This document shows, in pieces, positions 45,001-58,640 of a stretch of DNA of 64,000 nucleotides. Both the position numbers and the translations under genes were made by a program. This stretch comes from Purshia tridentata (taxonomy: Eukaryota; Streptophyta; Magnoliopsida; Rosales; Rosaceae), in NCBI GenBank assembly GCA_003254885.1, contig QANT01006826.1, positions 1 to 64,000 of the forward strand. Direction: 5' to 3'. Under the pieces are notes generated by a model. That model saw nothing but the letters and a program-made list of their open reading frames with translations. It was not told where the DNA came from and ran no database searches. Each line of letters starts with the position of its first letter. Positions within the stretch are counted from its first letter, which is position 1.

Positions 45001-48000
45001 TTTTGGTGCAACTTTACTTGACCTGGACTCAATGTGCACCGAAATGACGTTTTCGTGCATTCGTAAGGCCTCACGTGGATCCTTAGGGTTTGCACGCTAA
45101 CATCGAGACATCAGAAAGTGCTTCCTTATGTCTTTCACTCACCTCTTTCTTTCGAATCGGGCACGTTTTGGTACAATTTAGACAAAGTTAGACTGAGTAT
45201 ACACCGAAATGACGTATTCGTGTGTTCTTAGCACCTACAATTGTTCTTTGGGGCTTGAACGCTTATCGAGACATGAGAGAGTGCTTCTCCATTTCTTTCT
45301 TCCAACCGGAGACCGTTTTGGTGCAACTTTACTCGACCTGGACTTAGTGTGCACCGAAATGACGTTTTCGTGCATTCGTAAGGCCTCACGTGGATCCTTA
45401 GGGTTAGCACGCTAACATCGAGACATCAAAAAGTGCTTCCTTATGTCTTTCTTGCCCACCAAGGAAGTTTTGGTGCAATTTGGACGAATTCGGACTGAGT
45501 ACGCACCGAAATGATGCTTTTGCGCATTCTTAACACCTAAAGTGGTTCTTTAGGGCTGTCACACTAATCGAGACATGAGAACGTGTGTCCCCATGTCCTT
45601 GTTGCCAACCGGACACGTTTTAGTGCAATTTAGACGAAAGTAGACTGAGTATGCACTGAAATGAGGTTTTAGATCATGCTTAATACGAAATGTGCTTCTT
45701 GAGGTCTAGAACGTCAATGCAAGCATGAGAACGTGCCTGTTGCCAACCGCGCACATTTTGGTGCAACTTTAAACAAGTTGTGCACAGTGTGCACCGAAAT
45801 GACGTTCCATGCATTATTAACACCTAAACTGGTTCGTTGGGGCTAGAACGCTTATCCAAACAAGGGAAAGTGCTTCCTCATGTCCTTATTGCCAACCGGG
45901 CACGTTTTGGTGCAATTGAAACAAAATTGGGTTGAGGAGGCACCGAAATGAGGTTTTCGTTCATTCTTAACAAAAGCATGTGCTTCTTGAGGGCTAGAAC
46001 GCTAATCCAAGAATGAGAAAGTGCTTCCCCACATCTTTGTTGCCAACCCAGCACGTTTTGGTGGAAATTGCACGAAATTGGATTGAGTACGCACCGAAAT
46101 GATGTTTCCGTGCCTTCTAAACACGAAATGTGCTTCTTTAGGACTAGAATGCTAATCCAAGCATGGGAAAGTGCTTCCCCATGTCTTTCTTGTCAACCTA
46201 TAACGTTTAGGTGCAACTTTAACCAAACTGTACAGTGTGTGCACCGTAACGACGTTTTCGTTCACTCCTAACACCAAAAGTGTTTCTTTAGGGCTAGCAC
46301 GCTAATCGAGACATTAGAGAGTGCTTCCTCACCTCTTTCTTTCCAATCGGGCACGTTTTGGTACAATTTAGACCAAGTTAGACTGAGTATACACCGAAAT
46401 GACGTATTCGTGCGTTCTTAGCACCTAAAGTTGTTCTTTGGGGCTTCAACGCTTATCGAGACATGAGAGAGTGCTTCCCCATTTCTTTCTTCCAACCAGG
46501 GACCGTTTTGGTACAACTTTAATAGACCTGGACTCAGTGTGCACCGAAATGACATTTTCGTGCATCCTGAAGGCCTCAAGTGGATCCTTAGGGTTAGCAC
46601 GCTAACATCGAGACATGAGAAAGTAATTGCTTATGTCTTTCTTGCCCACGATGGAAGTTTTCGTGCAATTTGGATGAATTCGAGCTGAGTACGCACCGAA
46701 ATGATGCTTTCGCACATTCTTAACACCTAAAGTGGTTCTTTAGGGCTGGCACGCTAATCGGGACATGAGAATGTGCGTCCCCATGTCCTTCTTGCCAGCC
46801 GGACACGTTTTGGTGCAATTTAGAAGAAAGTAGACTGAGTATGCACTCAAATGAGGTTTTAATTCCTTCTTAACACGAAATGTGCTTCTTGAGGGCTAGA
46901 ACGTTAATCCTAGCATGAGAACGTGCTTGTTGCCAACCGCGCACGTTTTGGTGCAACTTTAATCAAGTTGTGAACAGTGTGCACCGAAATGACGTTCCAT
47001 GCATTCTTCACACCTAAACTGGTTCGTTGGGGCTAGAACGTTAATCCAAACAAAGGAAAGTGCTTCTTCATGTCCTTATTGCCAACCGGCGACGTTTTGG
47101 TGCGATTGAAACAAAATTGGGTGGAGGAGGCACCGAAATGAGGTTTTCGTGCGTTCTTAACAAAAGCATGTGCTTCTTGAGTGCTAGAACGCTAATCCAA
47201 GAATGAGAAAGTGCTTCTCCACATCTTTCTTGCCAACCGGGCCCGGTGTGGTGGAAAATGCACGAAATTGGATTGAGTACACACCGAAATGATGTTTTCG
47301 TGCCTTCTAAACATGAAATGTGCTTCTTTAGAGCTAGAATGCTAATCCAAGCATGGGAAAGTGTTTCCCCATGGCTTTCTTGACAACCGATAATGTTTTG
47401 CTGCAGCTTTAACCAAACTGTACTGTGTGTGCACCGAAACGACGTTTTCGTTCCCTCCTAACACCCAAAGTGGTTCTTTAGAGCTAGCACGCTAATCGAG
47501 ACATTAGAGAGTGCTTCCTCACCTCTTTCTTGCGAATTGGGCACGTTTCGGTGCAATTTGTACCAAGTTAGACTGAGTATGCACCGGAATGACGTATTCG
47601 TGCGTTCCTAGCACCTAAAGTTGTTCTTCGGGGCTTAAACGCTTATTGAGACATGAAAGAGTGCTTCCCCATGTCTTTCTTCCATTCGGGGACCATTTTG
47701 GCCCAACTTTAATCGACCTGGACTCAGTGTGCACCGAAATGACGTTTTCGTGCATCCTTAAGGCCTCAAGTGGATCCTTAGGGTTAGCACGCTAACATCG
47801 AGACATGAGAAAGTGATTCCTTATGTCTTTCTCGCCCACGAAGGAAGTTTTGGTGCAATTTGGACGAATTCGGACCGAGTACGCACCGAAATGATGCTTT
47901 CGCGCATTCTTAACACCAAAAATGTTTCTTTAGGGCTAGCACGCTAATCGAGACATGAGAACGTGTGTCCCCATCTCCTTCTTACAAACGGGGCACGTTT

Positions 48001-51000
48001 TGGTGCAATTTAGACGAAAGTAGGCTGAGTATGCACTGAAATGAGGTTTTAGTTCCTTGCTAACACGAAATGTGCTTCTTAATGGCTAGAACGTTAATCC
48101 GAGCATGAGAATTTGCTTGTTGCCAGTCGCGCACGTTTTGGTGCAACTTTAACAAAGTTGTGCACAGTGTTCACCGAAATGACGTTCCATGCATTCGTAA
48201 CACCTAAACTGGTCCGTTGGGGCTAGAACACTAATCCAAACAAGGGAAAGTGCTTCCTCATGTCCTTATTGCCAACCGGGGACGTTTTGGTGCAATTGAA
48301 ACAAAATTGGGTTGAGGAGGCACCGAAATGAGGTTTTCATGCGTTCTTAACAAAAGCATGTGGTTCTTGAGGGCTAGAACACTAATCCAAGAATGAGAAA
48401 GTGCTTCCCCACATCTTTCTTGCCAACCGATAACGTTTTGGTGCAACTTTAACCATACTATACAGAGTGTGCTCCGAAACGATGTTTTTGTTCACTTCTA
48501 ACACCCAAAGTGGTTCTTTAGGGCTAGCACGCTAATCGAGACATTAGAGAGTGCTTCCTCCCCTCTTTCTTGCGAATCGGGCACGTTTTGGTGCAATTTG
48601 GACCAAGTTAGACTGAGTATGCACCGAAATGACGTATTCGTGCGTTCTTAGTAGCTAAAGTTGTTCTTTGGGGCTTCGACGCTTATCGAGACATGAGAGA
48701 GTGCTTCCCCATGTCTTTCTTCCAACCGGGGACCGTTTTGGCGCAACTTTCATCGACCTGGACTCAGTGTGCACCGAAATGACGGTTTCGTGCATCCTTA
48801 AGGCCTCAAGTGGATCCTTAGGGTGAGCACGCTAACATCGAGACATGAGAAAGTGCTTTCTTATGTCTTTCTTGCCCACCAAGGAAGTTTTGGAGCAATT
48901 TGGACGAATTCGAACTGATTACGCACCGAAATGATGCTTTCGCGCATTCTTAACACCTAAAGTTTTATTTAGGGCTGGCACGCTAATCGAGACATGAGAA
49001 CGTGCGTCCCCATGTCCTTCTTGCCAACCGAGCACGTTTTGGTGCAATTTAGACGAAAGTAGACTGAATATGCACTGAAATAAGGTTTTAGTTCCTTCTT
49101 AACACGAAATGTGATTCTTGAGGGCTAGAACGTTAATCCAAGCATGAGAACGTGCTTGTTGCCAACCGCGCACGTTTTGGTGCAACTGAAACAAAATTAG
49201 GTTGAGCAGGCACCGAAATGAGGTTTCTGTGCATTCTTAACACGAAATGTGCTTTTTTAGGGCTAGAATGCTAATCCAAGCATGGGAAAGTGCTTCCCCA
49301 TGTCTTTCTTGCCAACCGATAACGTTTTGGTGCAACTTTAACCAAACTGTACAATGTGTGCACCGAAACGACGTTTTCGTTCACCCCTAACACCCAAAGT
49401 GGTTCTTTAGGGCTAGCACGCTAATCGAGACATTATAGAGTGATTCCTCACCTCTTTATTGCGAATCGGGCACGTTTTGGTGCAATTTCAACCAAGTTGG
49501 ACTGAGTATGCACCGAAATGACGTATTCGTGCGTTCTGAGCACCTAAAGTTGTTCTTTGCGGCTTGAACGCTTATCGAGACATGAGAGAGTGCTTCCCCA
49601 TGTCTTTCTTCCAACCGGGGACCGTTTTGGTGCAACTTTAATCGACTTGGACTCAGTGTGCACCGAAATGAGGTTTTCGTGCATCCTTAAGGCCTCAAGT
49701 GGATCCTTAGGGTTAGCACGCTAATATCGAGACATGAGAAAGCGCTTCCTTACGTCTTTCTTGCCCACCAAGGAAGTTTTGGAGCAATTTGGACGAATTC
49801 GGACTGAGTACGCACCGAAATGATGCTTTCGCGCATTCTTAACACCTAAATTGGTTCTTTAGGGCTGGCACGCTAATCGAGACATTAGAGAGTGCTTCCT
49901 CACATCTTTCTTGCCAATCGGGCACGTTTTGGTGCAATTTCGACCAAGTTAGACTGAGTATGCACCGAAATGACGTATTCGTGCGTTCTTTGCACCTAAA
50001 GTCGTTCTTTGGGGCTTGAACGCTTATCGAGACATGAGAGAGTGCTTCCCCATGTCTTTCTTCCAACCGGGGACCATTTTGGTGCAACTTTAATCGACTT
50101 GGACTCAGTGTGCACCGAAATGACGGTTTCGTGCATACTTCATGCCTCAAGTGGATCCTTAGGGTTAGCACGCAACCATCGAGACATGATAAAGTGCTTC
50201 CTTACGTCTTTCTTGCCCACCAAGGAAGTTTTTGTGCAATTTGGACGAATTCAGACTGAGTACGCACCGAAATGATGCTTTCGCACATTCTTAACACCTA
50301 AAGTGGTTCTTTAGGGCTGGCATGCTAATCGAGACTTTAGAGAGTGCTTCCTCACCTCTTTCTTGCGAATCGGGCACGTTTTGGTGCAATTTGGACCAAC
50401 TTAGACTGAGTATGCACCGAAATGACGTGTTCGTGCATTCTGAGCACCTAAAGTTGTTCTTTGCGGCTTGAACGCTTATCGAGACATGAGAGAGTGCTTC
50501 CCCATGTTTTTCTTCCAACCGGGGACCGTTTTGGTGCAACTTTAATCGACTTGGACTCAGTGTGCACCGAAATGACGGTTTCGTGCATCCTTCAGGCCTC
50601 AAGTGGATCCTTAGGGTTAACGCAACCATCGAGACATGAGAAAGTGCTTCCTTATGTATTTCTTGCCTACCAAGGAAGTTTTGGTGCATTTTGGACGAAT
50701 TCGGATTGAGTACGCACCTAAATGATGCTTTTGCGCATTCCTAACACCTAAAGTGGTTCTTTAGGGCTGGCACGCTAATTGACACAAGAGAACGTGCGTC
50801 CCCATGTCCTTCTTGCCAACCAGGCACGTTTTGGTGCAATTTAGATGAAAGTAGACTGAGTATTCACTGAAATGAGGTTTTAGTTCCTTCTTAACACGAA
50901 ATGTGCTTCTTGAGGGCTAGAACGTTAATCCAAGCATGAGAACGTGCTTCCTTACGTCTTTCTTGCCCACCAAGGAAGTTTTGGTGCAATTTGGACGAAT

Positions 51001-54000
51001 TCGGACTGAGTACGCACCGAAATGATGCTTTCGCGCATTCTTAACACCTAAAGTTGTTCTTTGGGGCTTGAACGCTGATCGAGACATGAGAGAGTGTTTC
51101 CCCATGTCTTTCTTCCAACCGGGGACCGTTTTTGTGCAACTTTAATCGACTTGGACTCAGTGTGCACCGAAATGACGTTTTCGTGCATCCTTAAGGCCTC
51201 AAGTGGATCCTTAGGGTTAGCGCGCTAATATCGAGACATGAGAAGGTGCTCCTTTACGTCTTTCTTGGCCACCAAGGAAGTTTTAGTGCAATTTGGACGA
51301 ATTCGGACTGAGTACGCATCGAAATGATGCTTTCGTGCATTCTTAACACCTAAAGTGGTTCTTTAGGGCTGGCACGCTACTCGAGATTTGAGAAAGTGCT
51401 TCCTTACGTCTTTCTTGCCCACCAAGGAAGTTTTGGTGCAATTTGGACGAATTCGGACTGAGTACTCAACGAAATTATGCTTTCACGCATTCTTAACACC
51501 TAAAGTGGTTCTTTAGGGCTGGCATGCTAATCGAGACATTAGAGAGTGCTTCCTCACCTCTTTCTTGCGAATCGGGCACGTTTTGGTGCAATTTGGACCA
51601 ACTTAGACTGAGTATGCACCGAAATGACGTATTCGTGCGTTCTGAGCAGCTAAAGTTGTTCTTTGCGGCTTGAACGCTTATCGAGACATGAGAGAGTGCT
51701 TCCCCATGTCTTTCTGCCAACCGGGGACCGTTTTGGTGCAACTTTAATCGACTTGGACTCAGTGTGCACCGAAATGATGGTTTCGTGCATCCTTAAGGCC
51801 TCAAGTGGATCCTTAGGGTTAGCACGCTAATATCGAGACATGAGAAGATGCTCCCTTACGTCTTTCTTGGCCACCAAGGAAGTTTTGGTGCAATTTGGAC
51901 GAATTCGGACTGAGTACGCACCGAAATTATGCTTTCGTGCATTCTTAACACCTAAAGTGGTTTGTTAGGGCTGGCACGCTAATAGAGACATGAGAACGTG
52001 CATCCCCATGTCCCTCTTGCCAACCGGGCTCGTTTTGGTACAATTTAGACGAAAGTAGACTGAGTATGCACTGAAATGAGGTGTTAGTTCCTTCTTAACA
52101 TGAAATGTGCTTCTTGAGGGATAGAACGTTAATCCAAGCATGAGAACGTGCTTGTTGCCAACCGCGGGCGTTTTGGTGCAACTTTCACCAAGTTGTGCAC
52201 AGTCTGCGCCGAAATGACGTTCCATGCATTCTTAACACCTAAACTGGTTCGTTGGGCTAGAACGCTGATCCAAACAAGGGAAAGTGCTTCCTCGTGTCCT
52301 TATTGCGATCCAGGAACATTTTGGTGCAATTGAAACAAAATTGGGTTGAGGAGGCACCGAAATGAGGTTTTCGTGCGTTCTTAACAAAAGCATGCGCTTC
52401 TTGAGGGCTAGAACGCTAATCCAAGAATGAGAAAGTGCTTCCCCACATCTTTCTTGCCAACCGGGCACGTTTTGGTGGAAATTGCACAAAATTGGATTGA
52501 GTACCCAGCGAAAAGATGTTTTCGTGCCTTCTAAACACGAAATGGGATTCTTTAGGGCTATAATGCTAATCCAAGCATAGGAAACTGCTTCCCCATGTCT
52601 TTCTTGCCAACCGATAACGTTTTGGTGCAACTGGAACCAAACTGTATAGTGTGTGGACCGAAACGACGTTTTCGTTCACTCCTAACACCCAAAGTGGTTC
52701 TTTAGGGCTAGCACGCTAATCAAGACATTAGAGAGTGCTTCGCCACCTCTTTCTTGCTAATCAGGCACATTTTGGTGCAATTTGGACCAAGTTAGACTGA
52801 GTATGCACCGAAATGACGTATTTGTGCGTTCTTAGCACCTAAAGTTGTTCTTTGGGGCTTGAACGCTTATCGAGACATGAGAGAGTGCTTCCCCATGTCT
52901 TTCTTCCAACCAGGGACTGTTTTGGGGCAACTTTAATCGACCTGGACTCAGTGTGCACCGAAATGAAGTTTTCGTGCAACCTTAAGGCCTCAAGTGGATC
53001 TTTAGGCTTAGCACGCTAACATCGAGACTTGAGAAAGTGCTTTCTTACGTCTTTCTTGCCCACCAAGGAAGTTTTTGTGCAATTTGGACGAATTCGGACT
53101 GAGTACGCACCGAAATGATGCTTTCGCACATTCTTAACACCTAAAGTGGTTCTTTAGGGCTGGCATGCTAATCGAGACATTAGAGAGTGCTTCCTTACCT
53201 CTTTCTTGCGAATCGGGCACGTTTTGGTGCAATTTGGACCAACTTAGACTGAGTATGCACCGAAATGACGTATTCGTGCGTTCTGAGCACCTAAAGTTGT
53301 TCTTTGCGGCTTGAACGCTTTTCGAGACATGAGAGAGTGCTTCCCCATGTCTTTCTGCCAACCGGGGACCGTTTTGGTGCAACTTTAATCGACTTGACGG
53401 TTTCGTGCATCCTTCAGGCCTCAAGTGGATCCTTAGGGTTAGCACGCAACCATCGAGACATGAGAAAGTGCTTCCTTATGTATGTCTTGCCCACCAAGGA
53501 AGTTTTGGTGCATTTTGGACGAATTCGGACTGAGTACGCACCGAAATGATGCTTTCGCGCATTCCTAACACCTAAAGTGGTTCTTTAGGGCTGGCACGCT
53601 AATCTAGACATGAGAACGTGCGTCCCCATGTCCTTCTTGCCAACCGGGCACGTTTTGGTGCAATTTAGACGAAAGTAGACTGAGTATTCACTGAAATGAG
53701 GTTTTAGTTCCTTCTTAACTCGAAATGTGCTTCTTGAGGGCTAGAACGTTAATCCAAGCATGAGAACGTGCTTCCTTACGTCTTTCTTGCCCACCAAGGA
53801 AGTTTTGGTGCAATTTGGACGAATTCAGACTGAGTACGCACCGAAATGATGCTTTCGCCCATTCTTAACACCTAAAGTTGTTCTTTGGGGCTTGAACGCT
53901 GATCGAGACATGAGAGAGTGCTTCCCCATGTCTTTCTTCCAACCGGGGACCGTTTTTGTGCAACTTTAATCGACTTGGACTCAGTGTGCATCGAAATGAC

Positions 54001-56528
54001 GTTTTCGTGCATCCTTAAGGCCTCAAGTGGATCCTTAGGGTTAGCACGCTAATATCGAGACATGAGAAGGTGCTCCCTTACGTCTTTCTTGGCCACCAAG
54101 GAAGTTTTGGTGCAATTTGGACGAATTCGGACTGAGTATGCATCGAAATGATGCTTTCGTGCATTCTTAACACCTAAAGTTGTACTTTAGGGCTGGCACG
54201 CTACTCGAGACATGAGAAAGTGCTTCCTTACGTCTTTCTTGCCCACCAAGGAAGTTTTGGTGCAATTTGGACGAATTCGGACTGAGTACTCAACAAAATG
54301 ATGCTTTCGCGCATTCTTAACACCTAAAGTGGTTCTTTAGGGCTGGCATGCTAATCGACACATTAGAGAGTGCTTCCTCACCTCTTTCTTGCGAATCGGG
54401 CACGTTTTGGTGCAATTTGGACCAACTTAGACTGAGTATGCACCGAAATGACGTATTCGTGCGTTCTGAGCAGCTAAAGTTGTTCTTTGCGGCTTGAACG
54501 CTTATCGAGACATGAGAGAGTGCTTCCCCATGTCTTTCTGCCAACCGGGGACCGTTTTGGTGCAACTTTAATCGACTTGGACTCAGTGTGCACCGAAATG
54601 ACTGTTTCGTGCATCCTTAAGTCCTGAAGTGGATCCTTAGGGTTAGCACGCTAATATCGAGACATGAGAAGGTGCTCCCTTACGTCTTTCTTGGCCACCA
54701 AGGAAGTTTTGGTGCAATTTGGACGAATTCGGACTGAGTACGCACCGAAATGATGCTTTCGTGCATTCTTAACACCTAAAGTGGTTCTTTAGGGCTGGCA
54801 CGCTAATAGAGACATGAGAACGTGCGTCCCCATGTCCTTGTTACCAACCGGGCACGTTTTGGTGCAATTTAGACGAAAGTAGACTGAGTATGCACTGAAA
54901 TGAGGTTTTAGTTCCTTCTTCACGCGAAATACGCTTCTTGAGGGTTAGAACGTTAATCCAAGCATGAGAACGTGCTTCCTTACGTCTTTCTAGCCCACCA
55001 ATGAAGTTTTGGTGCAATTTGGACGAATTTAGACTGAGTACGCACCGCTTTCGCGCATTCTTAACACCTAAAGTGGTACTTTAGGGTTGGCACGCTAATC
55101 GAGACATGAGAACGTGCGTCCCGATCTCCTTCTTGCCAACCGGCAAAATTTTGGTAAAATTTAGACGAAAGTAGACTGAGTATGCACTGAAATGAGGTTT
55201 TAGTTCCTTCTTATCACGAAATGTGCTTCTTGAGGGCTAGAACGTTAATCCAAGCATGAGAACGTGCTTGTTGCCAACCGCGCGCGTTTTGGTGCAACTT
55301 TAACCAAGTTGTGCAAAGTCTGCACCGAAATGATGTTCCACGCATTCTTAACACCTAAACTGGTTCGTTGGGGCTAGAACGCTAATCCAAACAAGGGAAT
55401 GTGCTTCCTCATGTCCTTATTGCCAACCAGGGACGTTTTGGTGCAATTGAAAAAAATTTGGGTTCAGGAGGCACCGCAATGCGGTTTTCGTGCGTTCTTA
55501 ACAAAAGCATGTTCTTCTTGAGGGCAAGAACGCTAATCGAAGAATGAGAAAGTGCTTCCCCACATCTTTCAGGCCAAACGGGCACGTTTTGGTGGAAATT
55601 GCACGAAATTGGATTGAGTACGCACCGAAATGATGTTTTCGCGCCTTCTAAACACGAAATGTGCTTCTTTAGGGCTAGATTGCTAATCCAAGCATGGGAA
55701 AGTGCTTGCCCATGTCTTTCTTGCCAACCGATAACATTTTGGTGTAACTTTAACCAAACTGTACAGTGTGTGCACCGAAACGACGTTTTCGTTCATTCTT
55801 AACACCCAAATTGGTTCTTTAGGGCTAGCACGCTAATCGAGACATTAGTGAGTTCTTCCTCACCTCTTTCTTGCGAATTGGGCACGTTTTGGTGCAATTT
55901 GGACCAAGTTAGACTGAGTATGCACCGAAATGACGTATTCGTGCGTTCTGAGCACCGAAACTTGTTCTTTGGGGCTTGAACGCTTATCGAGACATGAGAG
56001 AGTGCTTCCCCATGTCTTTCTTCCAACCGGGGACCGTTTTGGTGCAACTTTAATCGACTTGGACTCAGTGTGCACCGAAATGACGTTTTCGTGCATCCTT
56101 AAGGCCTCAAGTGGATCCTTAGGGTTAGCACGCTAATATCGAGACATGAGAAAGTGCTTCCTTGCGTCTTTCTTGCCCACCAAGGAAGTTTTGGTGCAAT
56201 TTGGACGAATTCGGACTGAGTACGCACCGAAATGATGCTTTCGCGCATTCTTAACACCTAAAGTGGTTCTTTAGGGCTGGCACGCTAATCGAGACATGAG
56301 AACGTGCGTCCCCATGTCCTTCTTGCCAACCGGGCACGTTTTGGTGCAATTTAGACGAAAGTAGACTGAGTATGCACTGAAATGAGGTTTTAGTTCCTTC
56401 CTAACACGAAATGTGCTTCTTGAGGGCTAGAACGTTAATCCAAGCATGAGAACGTGCTTGTTGCCAACCGCGCACGTTTTTGTGCAACTTTAACCAAGTT
56501 GTGCACAGTGTGCACCGAAATGACGTTC
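42087..56528 (-). repeat. ~150-bp satellite array, right block segment 1 (inverted)
   Basis: The same satellite family in reverse orientation (on the plus strand GCACCGAAATGACGTTTTCG, TTCTTAACACCTAAAGTGG, TTCTTTAGGGCTAGCACGC). A diagnostic variant ACCGATAAC starts at 42,311; 43,501; 44,691; 46,196 (as ACCTATAAC); 47,386; 48,426; 49,315; 52,610 and 55,727. Spacings are 1,190; 1,190; 1,505; 1,190; 1,040; 889; 3,295 and 3,117 bp, all close to whole multiples of 149 bp (8, 8, 10, 8, 7, 6, 22, 21). The basic unit is an 8-mer. The segment ends in CGTTC, the target duplication of the gypsy element. Confidence 0.97.
50210..54955 (-). repeat. Recent ~2.83 kb offset block duplication in the right array
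   Basis: The stretch from about 50,210 to 52,130 recurs from about 53,040 to 54,955 with offsets of 2,822-2,843 bp, about 19 monomers. It includes shared rare features: a hybrid junction GAACGTGCTTCCTTACGTC, the AACGCTGATCGAGACATG variant (51,071 and 53,895) and matching 82-codon frames at 51,493 and 54,317. About 19 bp are missing from the second copy near 53,394. Confidence 0.85.
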
Positions 56529-57214
56529 TGACAGGACCCTCCCCGAATCCCACCCTGGAAGTCGGAGTGATCTCGCGGGCATCCAATATTAAGGAAAATC
56601 CTACTGAATTTCCGGCAGAACCTCCCTTGAAATTGGACGAACCCTTTATCCACGAAGACCTATAAAACACTTCTAAGTACCACAGCTCCTCTACCACAAT
56701 CCAAAGGGTCTCCGACCCAAATTTCAAAACCAATTACTTAAGTTTTCAATAGGTTACCAGAGCCGCGCTACAAAATTTTGCTAAGAAAAATAAGGTTTAC
56801 AAAAATAACTAAGTGCCTACAAAAAACCACTGAGCTCGCTAGATTTCCTCGACGTCTTTCGCCCGACCTCTTCACCGCTACAACCTAGGGGAAAATTTAA
56901 AACGACAAAGGAGAAAACTAATAAGATAACTCAGTGAGTGGACATAAACCAAAATAAACCTTTTACTTTCAAATTCCTTAAAATTTCGCAAACTTTCATT
57001 GAAAACCCCCAGTTCAAAATAACTTTCATAAAATCCACAGAAAACTCTGTCTTAAAAGTCCGCATCGGAAATCGGTTTTGAAAACTCTGATAAATTGATA
57101 AAATTAGTCAAGTTCTCAAAATATTAAATAAGAACTGAAATTTGTATCAAGCAAGAATTATTTTGTAAACTGTTTCGATAAAGAAACCTCTCACCCAACA
57201 GTTACCCACCGAAC

Positions 57215-57345
57215 CTGCCGTACATGCGCAGGGCCCACGACCTGCCGTACGCATGCAGGGCCAATATCATGCCGTACATGTGCAGAGCCAGGGTCTGTCA
57301 TACACATGTAGGGCCAATATACCTGCCATACGTGCACGCAGGGCC
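57215..57345 (-). repeat. ~26-bp GC-rich tandem motif in the 3' LTR
   Basis: About five imperfect copies of CCTGCCGTACATGCGCAGGG-like units. The matching cluster in the other LTR (61,225-61,410) has about two more units, so copy number changed after insertion. Confidence 0.8.
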
Positions 57346-58226
57346 GCCCCAAAGGGCAAAGCATCTCGACACACGGCCCAAAGCCTATATGTGTGCCGTG
57401 ATGGGTCCCAAAGACCTATATAATCTAAAAATCTGAAGGGTACTGCAAAGGGTGGTTTGAAAATCCTTTTCCCATAAATCTCTTTTCGCCCATAAAAACA
57501 TATAAACTTTCTAATATTGTGAAATCATTATAAAATCCCTTTTTCGATAACCAAACCCGTAATATTTCACGATACGAATAACCACATATGTTTACTTTGA
57601 GAAATCATAATGTTTCCAAGTACGTCAAATCCATTTCCATACTCATGAATCGAATAATATTTCTCGATTAATAAATCAATTAAAACTCAAATATAAATAC
57701 GAATTAAATCATAAAAATTCATAAGAAATTTATAAACAAAGTTTAGGAAATGAAGTCCACTCACAGAGATAGCCTAGCCTTGGTCTCCGAATGGATCGTC
57801 CTTGGACTCGAGAGTGTCGCCTAAAATCGAGGAAATTGATGCCAGAATTTGGCCGGAATTTGAGGAGAGGACCGGCGGCTTTGGGGAGTTTTCCGAGCTG
57901 ATTTCTTGCTGGAACGTGGTTGGCCGGCATGAGGAAGCTTGGGGAGAGACGGTTGGCAGCTGGGGAGGTGGTTTTCGGCCGGCTCGTCGCTTGATGTCTC
58001 CGGAAATGGCTGGAGCTGGAAGCTCCAGTTGCGCGCAGGTGGGGAAGAGAAATCGGGAGAGAGAGAGGAAGGGGCTTGGGCTAGTTGGAGGAGCGGCTGG
58101 GGAGGCTCGTCGGCGGCTGGAGGTGTCGCCGGAGGGGGGCTGGGTCGGCTGGAATGGCTGGACGGTGCGCACAGGGGAGAGGAGAAGGGAAGTCACGGGC
58201 TGGGAGGTCTACACGAGAAATAAAGG

Positions 58227-58250
58227 GGAGAGAGAGAGAGAGAGAGAGAG
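58227..58250. repeat. (GA)n microsatellite in the 3' LTR
   Basis: Twelve or so GA repeats. The other LTR has a shorter run ending at about 62,290. Confidence 0.9.
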
Positions 58251-58256
58251 AATTCC

Positions 58257-58271
58257 AGAATTTTCTGGAAT
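58257..58271. promoter_or_regulatory. Heat-shock-element-like motif in the 3' LTR
   Basis: AGAATTTTCTGGAAT fits nGAAnnTTCnnGAAn exactly, within the larger palindrome AATTCCAGAATTTTCTGGAA. It is conserved in the 5' LTR. Binding by heat-shock factors is inferred from the consensus only. Confidence 0.5.
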
Positions 58272-58622
58272 TCTAAAAGTCATTTTGCTCAAAATTACCC
58301 CCTCCCTTTACACCTCCGTATTTCCTAAACCGTAGCTCCAAATGATGCATGCTACGTGTCTACGAACTCGTGGAGTCGAGCTCTACACAACCATGTGAAA
58401 GTCAACTCGAAACTCCAAGTAATTTAAAAATTCAACCTTGTGCTCTTTTATCACGTTCATAACTTTTTAACCGTAACTCTAAATCACCCATGCCGCGTGT
58501 CAATGAACTCGTGAGCTCAAGACTTTCCTAACTGACCCAAAGTCAAAGCTAAAATCTTGTTAGAACCAACAGTCAATGTTGGGCCCTATTAACATTCACT
58601 TAGGAAGGTACGGGTCGTTACA

Positions 58623-58640
58623 ATCTCCCCCGTTAAAAAA
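58623..58640 (-). other. Polypurine tract of the gypsy element
   Basis: On the minus strand AACGGGGGAGAT abuts the 3' LTR start TGTAACGACC. This is the expected site for plus-strand DNA priming. Confidence 0.8.

Larger units (their letters stand above)
56529..58622 (-). repeat. 3' LTR of the gypsy element
   Basis: 2,094 bp. Contains the CCTGCCGTACATG repeat cluster (about 57,215-57,345), a GC-rich block (57,780-58,200), a GA microsatellite (58,227-58,250), a heat-shock-element-like motif (58,257-58,271) and a diverged internal duplication (ACCGTAGCTCC near 58,329 and ACCGTAACTCT near 58,470). A TATA-like TTATATAGG lies on the minus strand near 57,415-57,424. Confidence 0.9.

Noticed and set aside
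57802-58335. 177-codon plus-strand frame, and the related frames at 62,092-62,316
   Set aside because: They lie inside the LTRs, antisense to the element, in GC-rich low-complexity sequence (RERERERER from the GA tract). The frame is not kept equally in both LTRs.
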